NCBI RefSeq assembly: GCF_001431485.1
Contig: NZ_LDJM01000051.1
Span: forward strand, 1-33,180
Length of the DNA: 33,180 nt
Direction: 5' to 3'
Source of the DNA: Stenotrophomonas ginsengisoli
GTDB taxonomy: Bacteria; Pseudomonadota; Gammaproteobacteria; Xanthomonadales; Xanthomonadaceae
Shown: positions 7,281 to 14,965 of the stretch, piece after piece
Position numbering within the stretch: position 1 is the first letter of the stretch
Layout of the letters: each line of letters begins with the position of its first letter
Made by a program: the position numbers and the translations under genes
Notes under the pieces: model-generated
The model's input: the letters and a program-made list of their open reading frames with translations, nothing else
Database searches by the model: none
What the model was told of the DNA's origin: nothing

Positions 7281-8438
7281 TCAGGGCAGGAACAGCTCGA
7301 CCACGTCATTGGTGAAGCGGCGGCCCAGCTCGGTCGGCTGCCAGAAGCCATCCTTGCCGGTCAGCCAGACACGCTGGCTGGCCTGGCCCAGGGCCGCGGC
7401 AATGGCTGCCGGCTCCAGCCCGGTACGCGAACTGAAGTCGCGCTCGCTGAATCCCTCGTGCAGGCGCAGCAGGTTGAGCATGTACTCAAACGGCAGGCGG
7501 GAGGCATCGATGATGTCATCGCCGCCGATGCTGGCCGGCGTGCCGGCGGTGTCCATGAAGGTCTGCGGGTGCTTGTGCTTCCAGCGCCGCAGTACGTGCT
7601 GCTCGGCGCCGGAGCTGATCTTGCCGTGGGCGCCGGCACCGATGCCCAGGTAGTCGCCGAAGCGCCAGTAGTTGAGGTTGTGCGCGCACTGGCGCCCGGC
7701 GCGGGCGTAGGCGCTGACCTCGTACTGGGCATAGCCGGCGTCGGCCAGCATCATCTGGCAATGCTCCTGGATGTCCCAGGCCGCGTCTTCATCGGGGATG
7801 CCCTTGGGCGGCTTGGCGAAGAAGATGGTGTTCGGTTCCAGGGTCAGCTGGTAATGGCTGATGTGGGTCGGGTCCAGGGCAAAGGCGCGCTGCAGGTCGT
7901 GCTCGGCGGCAGCCAGGTCCTGGCCGGGCAGGGCATACATCAGATCCAGGTTGATGTTGTCAAAGCCGGCATCCTGGGCCAGCTTGACCGCACTTTCGGC
8001 CTGGGCGCTGTCGTGGATGCGGCCCAGTTTGTGCAGCGCCTGGTCGTTGAAGCTCTGGATGCCGAAGCTCAAACGGTTGACCCCGGCCTTGAGGTAACCG
8101 TCAAAGCGGCCATGCTCGGCGGTGCCCGGGTTGGTTTCCAGGGTGATTTCCGCATTCGGGGCAAAACGCAGGCGCGCGCTGGCCGCATCCAGGATGCGGG
8201 CGATCGCCTCGGGCGGGAACAGGCTGGGGGTGCCGCCGCCGAAGAACACACTGCTCACCACCCGGCCCCAGACCAGCGGCAGGTCCTGGTCCAGGTCGGC
8301 GATCAGGGCATCGATGTAGGCATCAAAGGGCAGGGCGCCCTTGCCGGCATGCGAGTTGAAGTCGCAGTACGGGCATTTGCGCACGCACCAGGGCAGGTGG
8401 ATGTAGAGCGACAGCGGCGGCGGAATCAGCGTGGACAT
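7281..8438 (-). CDS. hemW: Radical SAM heme chaperone HemW
   Basis: HemW is a radical SAM protein related to oxygen-independent coproporphyrinogen oxidase; in known cases it hands heme to respiratory enzymes rather than oxidising coproporphyrinogen. The 385-residue product has the cluster motif Cys18-x3-Cys22-x2-Cys25, then FFGGGTPS, NPGT and LSFGIQSF, all typical radical SAM segments. The HNLNYW...YLGIGAGAHG block is the HemW/HemN signature. The N-terminus lacks the extended region of true HemN, and the length fits HemW. It lies 9 bp after rdgB, the standard gammaproteobacterial rdgB-hemW pair, and is the last gene of the tight rph-VOC-rdgB-hemW operon. Confidence 0.93.
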   Translation of the reverse strand: MSTLIPPPLSLYIHLPWCVRKCPYCDFNSHAGKGALPFDAYIDALIADLDQDLPLVWGRVVSSVFFGGGTPSLFPPEAIARILDAASARLRFAPNAEITLETNPGTAEHGRFDGYLKAGVNRLSFGIQSFNDQALHKLGRIHDSAQAESAVKLAQDAGFDNINLDLMYALPGQDLAAAEHDLQRAFALDPTHISHYQLTLEPNTIFFAKPPKGIPDEDAAWDIQEHCQMMLADAGYAQYEVSAYARAGRQCAHNLNYWRFGDYLGIGAGAHGKISSGAEQHVLRRWKHKHPQTFMDTAGTPASIGGDDIIDASRLPFEYMLNLLRLHEGFSERDFSSRTGLEPAAIAAALGQASQRVWLTGKDGFWQPTELGRRFTNDVVELFLP

Positions 8439-8447
8439 CAGCAGGTT

Positions 8448-9050
8448 TCAGGCGCCCAGGAAGGCGGGCAGGGCGGGGATCAACTGGGCCAGGGCCAGGC
8501 CGCGGTGGCTGCGGGCGTTCTTGTCGGCCGGCGCCAGCTCGGCGGCTGCCAGGCCGCTGGCCGGGTCGCCGAATACCGGGTCATAGCCGAAGCCGCCGGC
8601 ACCGCGCGGGGCGCTCAGCACTGTGCCGCGCCAGCGGCCCTGGGCGATCAGCGGGTCCGGGTCCTCGGCATGGCGTACCACCACCAGGGTGCAGTGGAAA
8701 TGGGCGCCGCGTTGCTGCACGGGCAGGCCGTCCAGCTTGCCCAGCAGCTTGGCAATGTTGGCTGCATGGTCGCCGTGGTTGCCGGCATAGCGGGCCGAGT
8801 ACAGGCCCGGTGCGCCGCCCAGCGCGTCCACGCACAGGCCCGAATCATCGGCCAGCGCCGGCAGCCCGGTGATGCGGGCGGCATGACGGGCCTTGAGCAG
8901 GGCGTTTTCGACAAAGCTCAGCCCGGTTTCCTCGGCATCGTCCACGCCCAGGCTGGCCTGGGACAGCACGGTGATCCCGGCATCGGCCAGCAGGCGGTTG
9001 AATTCGGCCAGTTTGCCGGCGTTGCCGCTGGCCAGCACAAGTTGTTTCAT
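8448..9050 (-). CDS. rdgB: dITP/XTP pyrophosphatase RdgB
   Basis: RdgB hydrolyses non-canonical purine triphosphates (dITP, XTP) to monophosphates and so keeps deaminated bases out of DNA. The 200-residue protein has the Ham1/RdgB hallmarks: the N-terminal LASGNAGKLAEF nucleotide-binding motif (about 6-17), DDSGLCVDALGGAPGLYSARYAG (with the catalytic Asp pair, about residues 68-90), GFGYDPVF (about 151-158) and a C-terminal KNARSHRGLAL. The length matches the family. The start overlaps the stop of the VOC gene by 4 bp (ATGA), and hemW follows 9 bp later. Confidence 0.96.
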   Translation of the reverse strand: MKQLVLASGNAGKLAEFNRLLADAGITVLSQASLGVDDAEETGLSFVENALLKARHAARITGLPALADDSGLCVDALGGAPGLYSARYAGNHGDHAANIAKLLGKLDGLPVQQRGAHFHCTLVVVRHAEDPDPLIAQGRWRGTVLSAPRGAGGFGYDPVFGDPASGLAAAELAPADKNARSHRGLALAQLIPALPAFLGA

Positions 9051-9436
9051 GACGCAGGTTCCAGCAGGTCCCAGGTGTTGCCGTACAGGTCGGTGAAGAT
9101 GGCCACGGTGCCGTGCGCCTCGTGGCGCGGCGCTTCGGTGAAGCGCACCCCGCGGGCCAGCATCGCGGCATGGTCGCGGGCAAAGTCATCGGTATGCAGG
9201 AAGAAGCCGACCCGGCCGCCGGTCTGGTCGCCGACGCGGCCCTGCTGGTTGACCGTGCTGGCCAGGGTCAGGACCAGGCCGGCATGGCTGCCGTGCGGGG
9301 CCACCACCACCCAGCGCTTGCCGGTGCCGATGGCCACATCCGCACGCAGCTCAAAGCCCAGTACCTGGGTGTACCAGGCAATGGCGCGGTCATAGTCATC
9401 CACCAGCAGGGTGGCCAGGGCCAGTTGCTGGTTCAT
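9047..9436 (-). CDS. VOC superfamily (glyoxalase/bleomycin-resistance-like) protein
   Basis: This 129-residue protein has a single vicinal oxygen chelate domain. The first beta-alpha-beta module contains [20 protein letters not shown] (about 11-30), and the second ends in [17 protein letters not shown], the usual C-terminal pattern. Members include glyoxalase I, dioxygenases and antibiotic-binding proteins, and the substrate cannot be told from sequence. The glyoxalase I metal ligands are not clearly present. It is locked between rph and rdgB with 4-bp overlaps on both sides, so it is co-translated with nucleotide and RNA quality-control enzymes. Whether it shares their pathway is unknown. 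Confidence 0.85.
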   Translation of the reverse strand: MNQQLALATLLVDDYDRAIAWYTQVLGFELRADVAIGTGKRWVVVAPHGSHAGLVLTLASTVNQQGRVGDQTGGRVGFFLHTDDFARDHAAMLARGVRFTEAPRHEAHGTVAIFTDLYGNTWDLLEPAS

Positions 9437-10161
9437 GCGCCCAGCGCCGCCTGCTGGGCGGCGAGCAGTTCGCCGATGCCCTTTTCGGCCAAGGCCAGCA
9501 GCTCATTGAGTTCATCGCGACGGAAGGCATGGCCCTCGGCGGTGCCCTGCAGTTCGATGAAGCCGCCACCGTCATTCATGACCACGTTCATGTCGGTGTC
9601 GCAGTCGCTGTCTTCGGCGTAGTCCAGGTCCAGCACCGGGGTGCCGCGGTACACGCCCACCGACACGGCCGCCACGGCGCCGATGATCGGGTTGCGCTTG
9701 AGTTCCTTCCTGGCCATCAGCGTGTTCACGGCATCGACCAGGGCCACGTAGGCGCCGGTGATCGCGGCGGTGCGGGTGCCACCGTCGGCCTGCAGCACAT
9801 CGCAGTCCAGGGTGATGGTGCGTTCGCCCAGGGCATTGCGGTCCACACAGGCGCGCAGGCTGCGGCCGATCAGGCGCTGGATCTCCAGGGTGCGCCCGCC
9901 CTGCTTGCCACGGGCGGCCTCGCGGTCGGTGCGGGTATGGGTGGCGCGCGGCAGCATGCCGTACTCGGCCGTCACCCAGCCTTCGCCCTTGCCACGCAAA
10001 AAGCCCGGCACCCGGTTCTCGATGCTGGCCGTGCACAGCACGCGGGTGTTGCCGAAGCTGACCAGCACCGAACCTTCGGCATGGCAGGTGAAGGCGCGTT
10101 CGATGCGCACATCACGCAACTGGTCGGCCGAACGGCCGGAGGGACGGGAAAAGCTGGTCAT
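9433..10161 (-). CDS. rph: Ribonuclease PH
   Basis: RNase PH is a phosphate-dependent 3'-5' exoribonuclease that trims tRNA 3' ends and forms a hexameric ring. The 242-residue product carries the family segments [11 protein letters not shown] at the N-terminus, [21 protein letters not shown], the phosphate-site region [36 protein letters not shown] and [15 protein letters not shown]. The length fits the family. It is the first gene of the minus-strand operon with the VOC protein, rdgB and hemW, and is divergent from yicC, an arrangement common in proteobacteria. ATG 10161 was chosen from the family N-terminus; a much longer open frame upstream is antisense to yicC and was dropped. Confidence 0.96.
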   Translation of the reverse strand: MTSFSRPSGRSADQLRDVRIERAFTCHAEGSVLVSFGNTRVLCTASIENRVPGFLRGKGEGWVTAEYGMLPRATHTRTDREAARGKQGGRTLEIQRLIGRSLRACVDRNALGERTITLDCDVLQADGGTRTAAITGAYVALVDAVNTLMARKELKRNPIIGAVAAVSVGVYRGTPVLDLDYAEDSDCDTDMNVVMNDGGGFIELQGTAEGHAFRRDELNELLALAEKGIGELLAAQQAALGA

Positions 10162-10266
10162 GGGGCTACCGGAATCTGGCGGGAACAGGAACGCGGACAC
10201 GGCCAGATGCCGGTCAACGCGGCCGGCTAGGGTACCATCTGCTCTTTGAAGGCATGGAAATCTCCC

Positions 10267-11127
10267 ATGATCCGTAGCATGACCGCCTGGGCTGGCGGCG
10301 AACGCGCCACCGCCTGGGGCACCCTGTCCTGCGAGCTGCGCTCGGTCAACCACCGTTTCCTGGAGGTGGGCCTGCGCCTGCCTGAAGACCTGCGCGCGGC
10401 CGAAAGTGCGTTGCGCGAACGCATCAGCGCGCGGGTGAACCGCGGCAAGATCGATGCGGTGCTGCGCCTGCGCAGCGCCGAAGGCGTTGCCACCCTGGCC
10501 GTCAACCAGGCCCTGGTGGACCAGCTGGCCAGCCTGGCCCTGGGCCTGCACAGCAAGTTCCCGCACATGCGCATCGGTTTCACCGACCTGCTGCAGTACC
10601 CGGGGGTGATCCAGGGCGAGGCGGTGGATGCCACTGCACTGCAGGCCCAGGCACTGGAACTGCTGGACGAAGTGCTGGACGGCTTCATCGCCGCGCGCGA
10701 ACGCGAGGGTGGCAAGCTGGCCGCCGCCATTGCCGAGCGCGTGGACGGCATCGAGCAGATCGCCGGCCAGGTGCGCGAGCTGATTCCGGCCATCCGTGAA
10801 GGGCAGCGTGCCAAGCTGGCCGCGCGTCTGGCCGATCTGCCGCATCCGGTGGAGCCGGGCCGGGCCGAGGCCGAACTGGTGCTGTGGTTGCAGAAGCTGG
10901 ATGTGGATGAGGAGCTGGACCGCCTGGCCAGCCACATCAGCGAGATCCGCCGGGTGCTGCGCTCGCGCGAGCCGGTCGGCCGCCGTCTGGACTTCCTGCT
11001 GCAGGAGTTCAACCGCGAGGCCAACACCACCGGCTCCAAGTCGGTGGACAGCCGCACCTCCAATGCCGCGGTCGAGCTCAAGGTGCTGATCGACCAGATC
11101 CGCGAGCAGGTCCAGAACATCGAGTGA
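10267..11127 (+). CDS. yicC: YicC family endoribonuclease
   Basis: YicC proteins are reported endoribonucleases; the E. coli protein affects turnover of small RNAs. The 286-residue product starts with MIRSMTAW, close to the family MIRSMTGF start, continues with [21 protein letters not shown], and ends with the C-terminal DUF1732 region [18 protein letters not shown]...[18 protein letters not shown]. The length is typical. A GGAA lies about 8 bp before ATG 10267; an in-frame ATG seven codons earlier gives residues not found in the family. It is divergent from rph and 46 bp upstream of gmk, so yicC-gmk is probably one unit. Confidence 0.93.
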   Translation: MIRSMTAWAGGERATAWGTLSCELRSVNHRFLEVGLRLPEDLRAAESALRERISARVNRGKIDAVLRLRSAEGVATLAVNQALVDQLASLALGLHSKFPHMRIGFTDLLQYPGVIQGEAVDATALQAQALELLDEVLDGFIAAREREGGKLAAAIAERVDGIEQIAGQVRELIPAIREGQRAKLAARLADLPHPVEPGRAEAELVLWLQKLDVDEELDRLASHISEIRRVLRSREPVGRRLDFLLQEFNREANTTGSKSVDSRTSNAAVELKVLIDQIREQVQNIE

Positions 11128-11173
11128 GGCCGTCCGGCCGCTCCCTCCTTCCCGTTATCGATACCCTCTAGCC

Positions 11174-11788
11174 ATGCGCGGAACCCTCTACATCGTCGCC
11201 GCACCCTCCGGTGCCGGCAAAAGCTCGCTGGTCAATGCCACCCTGGCCCGTGACCCGCAGATCTGCCTGTCCATTTCCTTCACCTCGCGGGCGATGCGCC
11301 CGGGCGAGGAAAACGGCAAGCACTACCACTTCGTCCCGGCGGCCGAGTTTGAATCGATGATCGCCGCCGGCGATTTCTTCGAGCACGCGCTGGTCCACGG
11401 CGACTGGAAGGGCACCGCCCGGCAGTCGGTGGAGCCGCAGCTGGCGGCCGGCCAGGACGTGCTGCTTGAAATCGACTGGCAGGGCGCGCAGCAGGTCCGG
11501 GCCAAGGTGCCCGGCGCGGTGAGCGTGTTCATCCTGCCGCCTTCGCGCCAGGCGCTGGAAGAACGCATGCGCAAGCGTGGCCAGGACAGCGAGGCGGTGA
11601 TTGCCCAGCGCATGGCCGCCGCCCGCGAGGAAATGTCCCACTTCGCCGAGTTCGACTACGTCATCGTCAACGAGGACTTCGACACCGCCGTGGATGAAAT
11701 GTGCGCCATCTTCCGCGGTAGCCGCCTGCGCCGCGAGGCCCAGGCCCAGCGCCATGCCGGCCTGATCGACACCCTGCTGCAGGATTGA
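11174..11788 (+). CDS. gmk: Guanylate kinase
   Basis: Gmk phosphorylates GMP to GDP with ATP and feeds both GTP pools and (p)ppGpp synthesis. The 204-residue protein has the Walker A loop APSGAGKSS (Lys16), followed by SISFTSRAMRPGEENGKHYHF for GMP binding, then LLEIDWQGAQQVR and the lid region. The length matches the family. rpoZ follows about 125 bp later with its own promoter, giving the conserved gmk-rpoZ-spoT order. Confidence 0.97.
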   Translation: MRGTLYIVAAPSGAGKSSLVNATLARDPQICLSISFTSRAMRPGEENGKHYHFVPAAEFESMIAAGDFFEHALVHGDWKGTARQSVEPQLAAGQDVLLEIDWQGAQQVRAKVPGAVSVFILPPSRQALEERMRKRGQDSEAVIAQRMAAAREEMSHFAEFDYVIVNEDFDTAVDEMCAIFRGSRLRREAQAQRHAGLIDTLLQD

Positions 11789-11831
11789 TTGACTTAACTG
11801 GCTGATTCATAAGGGGTACTCTTGCCCCTGA

Positions 11832-11861
11832 TTGATTCTGCCCGCTGGGCTGGCGTACAAT
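11832..11861 (+). promoter_or_regulatory. Promoter of rpoZ
   Basis: TTGATT (11832-11837) and TACAAT (11856-11861) are 18 bp apart, with a predicted start near 11868 and a leader of about 47 nt to rpoZ. It lies after the gmk stop, so rpoZ can be expressed independently. A small AGGGG/CCCCT hairpin (11812-11829) lies just upstream. Confidence 0.65.
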
Positions 11862-11914
11862 CGCCGCCTTTCCCCGTCCAAATAGTGCGGCCGCACAGGC
11901 TGCCGGGAGCTCGC

Positions 11915-12214
11915 ATGGCCCGCATTACCGTAGAAGATTGTCTGGAAGTTGTTAACAACCGTTTCGAGCTGGTCATGATGGCCTCCAAGCGTGCCCGTCA
12001 GCTGGCCAATGGCGTGCAGGCCACGCTGGACAACAGCGAAACCGATGACAAGCCGACGGTGCTGGCGCTGCGCGAGATTGCCGCGCGCAAGATCGACAAC
12101 GCCCTGATCGACGAAGTGGAGAAGGCCGAGCGCGAGCGTGCCGAGCGCGAAGCGCTGGAACTGGCTGCTGCCGAGCTGGTGGCCGAAGAGGACATGAGCA
12201 AGAACGACGACTGA
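11915..12214 (+). CDS. rpoZ: RNA polymerase omega subunit
   Basis: Omega helps assemble RNA polymerase by holding the beta' subunit, and in E. coli it forms part of one ppGpp-binding site. The 99-residue product begins [20 protein letters not shown] and continues with [11 protein letters not shown], the omega signature, and ends in an acidic, Glu/Ala-rich tail. Start ATG 11915 has GGGAG 5 bp upstream; the longer open frame from 11822 runs through the promoter. It lies between gmk and spoT and is followed by a strong terminator. Confidence 0.97.
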   Translation: MARITVEDCLEVVNNRFELVMMASKRARQLANGVQATLDNSETDDKPTVLALREIAARKIDNALIDEVEKAERERAEREALELAAAELVAEEDMSKNDD

Positions 12215-12241
12215 TTTTCCGTCGCCCTCGTGATTGCCGTG

Positions 12242-12275
12242 CAACGGCCCGCCTGTGCGGGCCGTTGTTTTGTTT
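12242..12275 (+). terminator. Intrinsic terminator after rpoZ
   Basis: An 11-bp perfect stem (12242-12252 with 12257-12267) with the 4-nt loop CTGT is followed by TTTTGTTT. It lies 28 bp after the rpoZ stop and 46 bp before spoT, so it should reduce read-through into spoT. Confidence 0.88.
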
Positions 12276-12320
12276 GGAGGCAAGGTTTACCGCCGCCTTC
12301 CACTGACATAGTCTTCTGTC

Positions 12321-14477
12321 ATGAAACCAAGTCCTGCCATTTCCGCCCTCGCCGATACCGGTGCGGCGGTTCCCGACTATGTGCTCCAGCTCGAGCGCAG
12401 TGCGGCCTATCTGCCGGCTGAGCAACAGCAGGTGCTGCGTCGGGCCTGGGAGGTCGGGGCGGCGGCGCACGCCGGGCAGACCCGCAAGTCCGGCGAGCCC
12501 TACATCACCCACCCGGTGGCCGTGGCCGGGGTGCTGGCCGAACTGGGCCTGGATGTGGAGGCGCTGGTTGCCGCCATCCTGCATGACACCATCGAAGACA
12601 CCCCGCTGACCCGCGAGCAGCTGGCCGGCCAGTTCGGCGAGGCCGTGGCCGACATCGTCGAGGGCGTGACCAAGCTGGACAAGCTCAAGTTCCGTGACCG
12701 CCAGGAAGCGGCGGCGGAGAGCTTCCGCAAGATGCTGCTGGCCATGTCGCGCGACCTGCGCGTGATCATGATCAAGCTGGCCGACCGCCTGCACAACATG
12801 CGCACCCTGGGCGCGCAGAGTGCCGAGGCGCGCCAGCGCATCGCCCTGGAAACACTGGAAATCTACGCCCCGATTGCCCAGCGCCTGGGCATGAACCTGG
12901 TCAAGAGCGAGCTGCAGAACCACGGCTTCAAGGCGTTGTATCCGTGGCGGCACACGATCCTGGAAAAGCACATCCTGTCCCAGCCGGTGGTGCGTCGCGA
13001 GGCGATGGCCCAGGTCGAGGTGCAGCTGAGCCAGCGCCTGGCCCGCGAGGGCATCGAGCACCGCCTGATCAGCCGGATCAAGACCCCCTGGAGCATCTAC
13101 AACAAGATGAACCAGGAGAACAAATCCTTCGACCAGGTGATGGATGTGTTCGGCTTCCGCCTGGTGGTCAAGGATGTGCCCACCTGCTACCACGCCCTGG
13201 GCGCGGTGCATGCGGCGTTCAAGCCGCTGGACGGGCGCTTCCGCGACTTCATCGCCATTCCCAAGGCCAACGGTTACCAGTCGCTGCACACGGTGCTGTT
13301 CGGCCCCTACGGCTCGCCGATCGAGGTGCAGATCCGTACCGAGGAAATGGACCTGGTGGCCGAGCGCGGCATCGCCGCGCACTGGAGCTACAAGTTCGGT
13401 GGTGACGGCCCCAACAGCGCGCAGAGCCGGGCCCATGCCTGGATCAGCGAGCTGGTCGAGTCGCAGCGTGCGGCCGGCTCGTCGCTGGAGTTCCTGGACA
13501 ACGTCAAGGTCGACCTGTTCCCGGACGAAGTCTACCTGTTCACCCCCAAGGGCAAGATCCTGGCCCTGCCGCGCAATGCCACCGCGCTGGATTTTGCCTA
13601 TGCGGTGCATACCGATGTCGGCAACAAGGCGGTGGCCTGCCGGGTGGACAAGAAGCTGGTGCCGCTGCGCACCCGCCTGAGCAGCGGGCAGACGGTGGAG
13701 ATCATCACCGCCCGTTCGGCCACGCCCAAGCCGCAGTGGCTGGAGTTTGTGGTCTCGTCCAAGGCGCGTACGGCCATCCGCCACCAGCTCAAGCAGCTTG
13801 AGCACGAAGATGCCGTGCAGCTGGGCCATCGCATGCTCGACCGCACCCTGGAGGCAATGGACAGCTCGATCGAGCGTCTGCCCAAGGGGCGCATGGATGC
13901 CTTCCTGGCCGAGCACCGCTACCCGCGTCTGGAGGCCTTCCTGGCCGACGTGGCACTGGGCAACTGGATGCCGTTCCAGGCCGCCCAGGCCCTGCTGGCC
14001 TATGCCGACCTGCGTGGCCCGGCCAGCCTGCGCAGTCAGGAGAAGATCCTGATCAGTGGCAGCGAGCGTGGGGTGGTCAGCTTTGCCAACTGCTGCCAGC
14101 CGATCCCGGGCGACGAGATCATGGGTTACCACACCGCCGGCAAGGGCATCGTGGTCCACCGCATGGATTGCCCCAACCTGGCCGAGCTGCGCAAGACGCC
14201 CGACCGCTGGGTGCCGATCGGCTGGGATACCAGTGTGGTCGGCGATTACGACACTGCGCTGGTGGTGGCGGTGGAGAACGGCACCGGCGTGCTGGCCCAG
14301 TTGGCTGCCTCGATTGCGCAGAGCAAGTCCAACATCGACCGCGTCGATTACCTGGATCGCGACCCGAATGCCGCGGTGTTGTGCTTCAACATCCAGGTCA
14401 ATGACCGCAACCACCTGGCCGAGGTGATGCGTCGCCTGCGCCGCCTGAGCGTGGTGCAGTCGGTGCGCCGGCAGTAA
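12321..14477 (+). CDS. spoT: Bifunctional (p)ppGpp synthetase/hydrolase SpoT
   Basis: SpoT makes and breaks the alarmone (p)ppGpp in response to nutrient stress. The 718-residue protein has all RSH domains. The HD hydrolase domain carries His64 (ITHP), the HDTIED motif (His88-Asp89 and Glu92-Asp93), so hydrolysis should be active. The synthetase domain carries DVFGFR and RFRD (Arg306-Asp309), matching the RxKD form of SpoT-type enzymes, then GYQSLHT and EVQIRT. TGS follows (about 400-460, LFTPKGKI and TALDFAYAVHTDVG), then the CC/ZFD region with NCCQPIPGD and a C-terminal ACT domain ending at VVQSVRRQ. Synthetase strength cannot be judged from sequence. It sits in the conserved gmk-rpoZ-spoT order, but a terminator lies before it and I see no convincing promoter or ribosome-binding site. 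Confidence 0.96.
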   Translation: MKPSPAISALADTGAAVPDYVLQLERSAAYLPAEQQQVLRRAWEVGAAAHAGQTRKSGEPYITHPVAVAGVLAELGLDVEALVAAILHDTIEDTPLTREQLAGQFGEAVADIVEGVTKLDKLKFRDRQEAAAESFRKMLLAMSRDLRVIMIKLADRLHNMRTLGAQSAEARQRIALETLEIYAPIAQRLGMNLVKSELQNHGFKALYPWRHTILEKHILSQPVVRREAMAQVEVQLSQRLAREGIEHRLISRIKTPWSIYNKMNQENKSFDQVMDVFGFRLVVKDVPTCYHALGAVHAAFKPLDGRFRDFIAIPKANGYQSLHTVLFGPYGSPIEVQIRTEEMDLVAERGIAAHWSYKFGGDGPNSAQSRAHAWISELVESQRAAGSSLEFLDNVKVDLFPDEVYLFTPKGKILALPRNATALDFAYAVHTDVGNKAVACRVDKKLVPLRTRLSSGQTVEIITARSATPKPQWLEFVVSSKARTAIRHQLKQLEHEDAVQLGHRMLDRTLEAMDSSIERLPKGRMDAFLAEHRYPRLEAFLADVALGNWMPFQAAQALLAYADLRGPASLRSQEKILISGSERGVVSFANCCQPIPGDEIMGYHTAGKGIVVHRMDCPNLAELRKTPDRWVPIGWDTSVVGDYDTALVVAVENGTGVLAQLAASIAQSKSNIDRVDYLDRDPNAAVLCFNIQVNDRNHLAEVMRRLRRLSVVQSVRRQ

Positions 14478-14535
14478 CGGCTGCCGGCACTGCCTGTTGT
14501 TGCCGGCAGGTGCCGGATCGCCTGCTCAGGATGGC

Positions 14536-14541
14536 TACAAT
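14536..14541 (+). promoter_or_regulatory. Probable -10 element for ridA-recG
   Basis: TACAAT lies 30 bp before ridA, with no good -35. It follows an 8-bp stem (14481-14488 with 14502-14509, CTGCCGGC) that lacks a T run and may weakly end spoT. A start near 14548 would leave a short leader and supports the ridA start at 14572. Confidence 0.45.
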
Positions 14542-14571
14542 GGCCGCTCCATGAACCAACAGGAGCGCGCC

Positions 14572-14955
14572 ATGAGCCGCCAGATCATCAATACCGACCA
14601 GGCCCCGGCTGCCATCGGCCCGTATTCCCAGGCCGTGCGCGTGGGCAACGTGGTGTATTTCTCCGGCCAGATTCCGCTGGACCCGGCCACCGGCAACGTG
14701 GTGGAAGGTGACATCACCGCCCAGGCCCGTCGTGCCTTCGACAACCTCAAGGCCGTGGCCGAAGCGGCCGGTGGCTCGCTGGAGCAGATCGTGCGTTGCG
14801 GCCTGTTCCTGACCGATCTGGGCCAGTTCGCCCAGGTCAATGCGGTGATGCAGGAATACTTCTGCGCGCCGTACCCGGCCCGTTCGACCATCGAAGTGTC
14901 CGCCCTGCCCAAGGGTGTGCTGTTCGAAGTCGAAGCCACCATGGTGCTGGAATAA
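14572..14955 (+). CDS. ridA: RidA family enamine/imine deaminase
   Basis: RidA hydrolyses reactive enamine/imine intermediates such as 2-aminoacrylate made by PLP enzymes and so protects them. The 127-residue product is full length and shows the family pattern: AIGPYSQAV near the N-terminus, VYFSGQIPLDPATG, then LTDLGQFAQVN and a C-terminal PARSTIEVSALPKGVLFEVEA. Arg104 in PARST matches the carboxylate-binding Arg of RidA. AGGAG lies 6 bp before ATG 14572; earlier ATGs in frame give a poorer N-terminus. It stands between spoT and recG, where E. coli has trmH, and ends 10 bp before recG, so the two are probably co-transcribed. Confidence 0.95.
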   Translation: MSRQIINTDQAPAAIGPYSQAVRVGNVVYFSGQIPLDPATGNVVEGDITAQARRAFDNLKAVAEAAGGSLEQIVRCGLFLTDLGQFAQVNAVMQEYFCAPYPARSTIEVSALPKGVLFEVEATMVLE

Positions 14956-14965
14956 TCCGAGCACT

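Noticed and set aside
10162..10266. Promoters in the rph/yicC divergent gap
   Set aside because: TACCAT and TACCCT elements exist on the two strands, but none has a convincing -35 at the right distance.
12306..12324. TGACA/TGTCA pair just before the spoT start as an operator
   Set aside because: Five-base arms with loose spacing are expected by chance.
11973..14414. 813-residue minus-strand frame opposite spoT
   Set aside because: The plus-strand SpoT has all domains and motifs; the antisense product has none.
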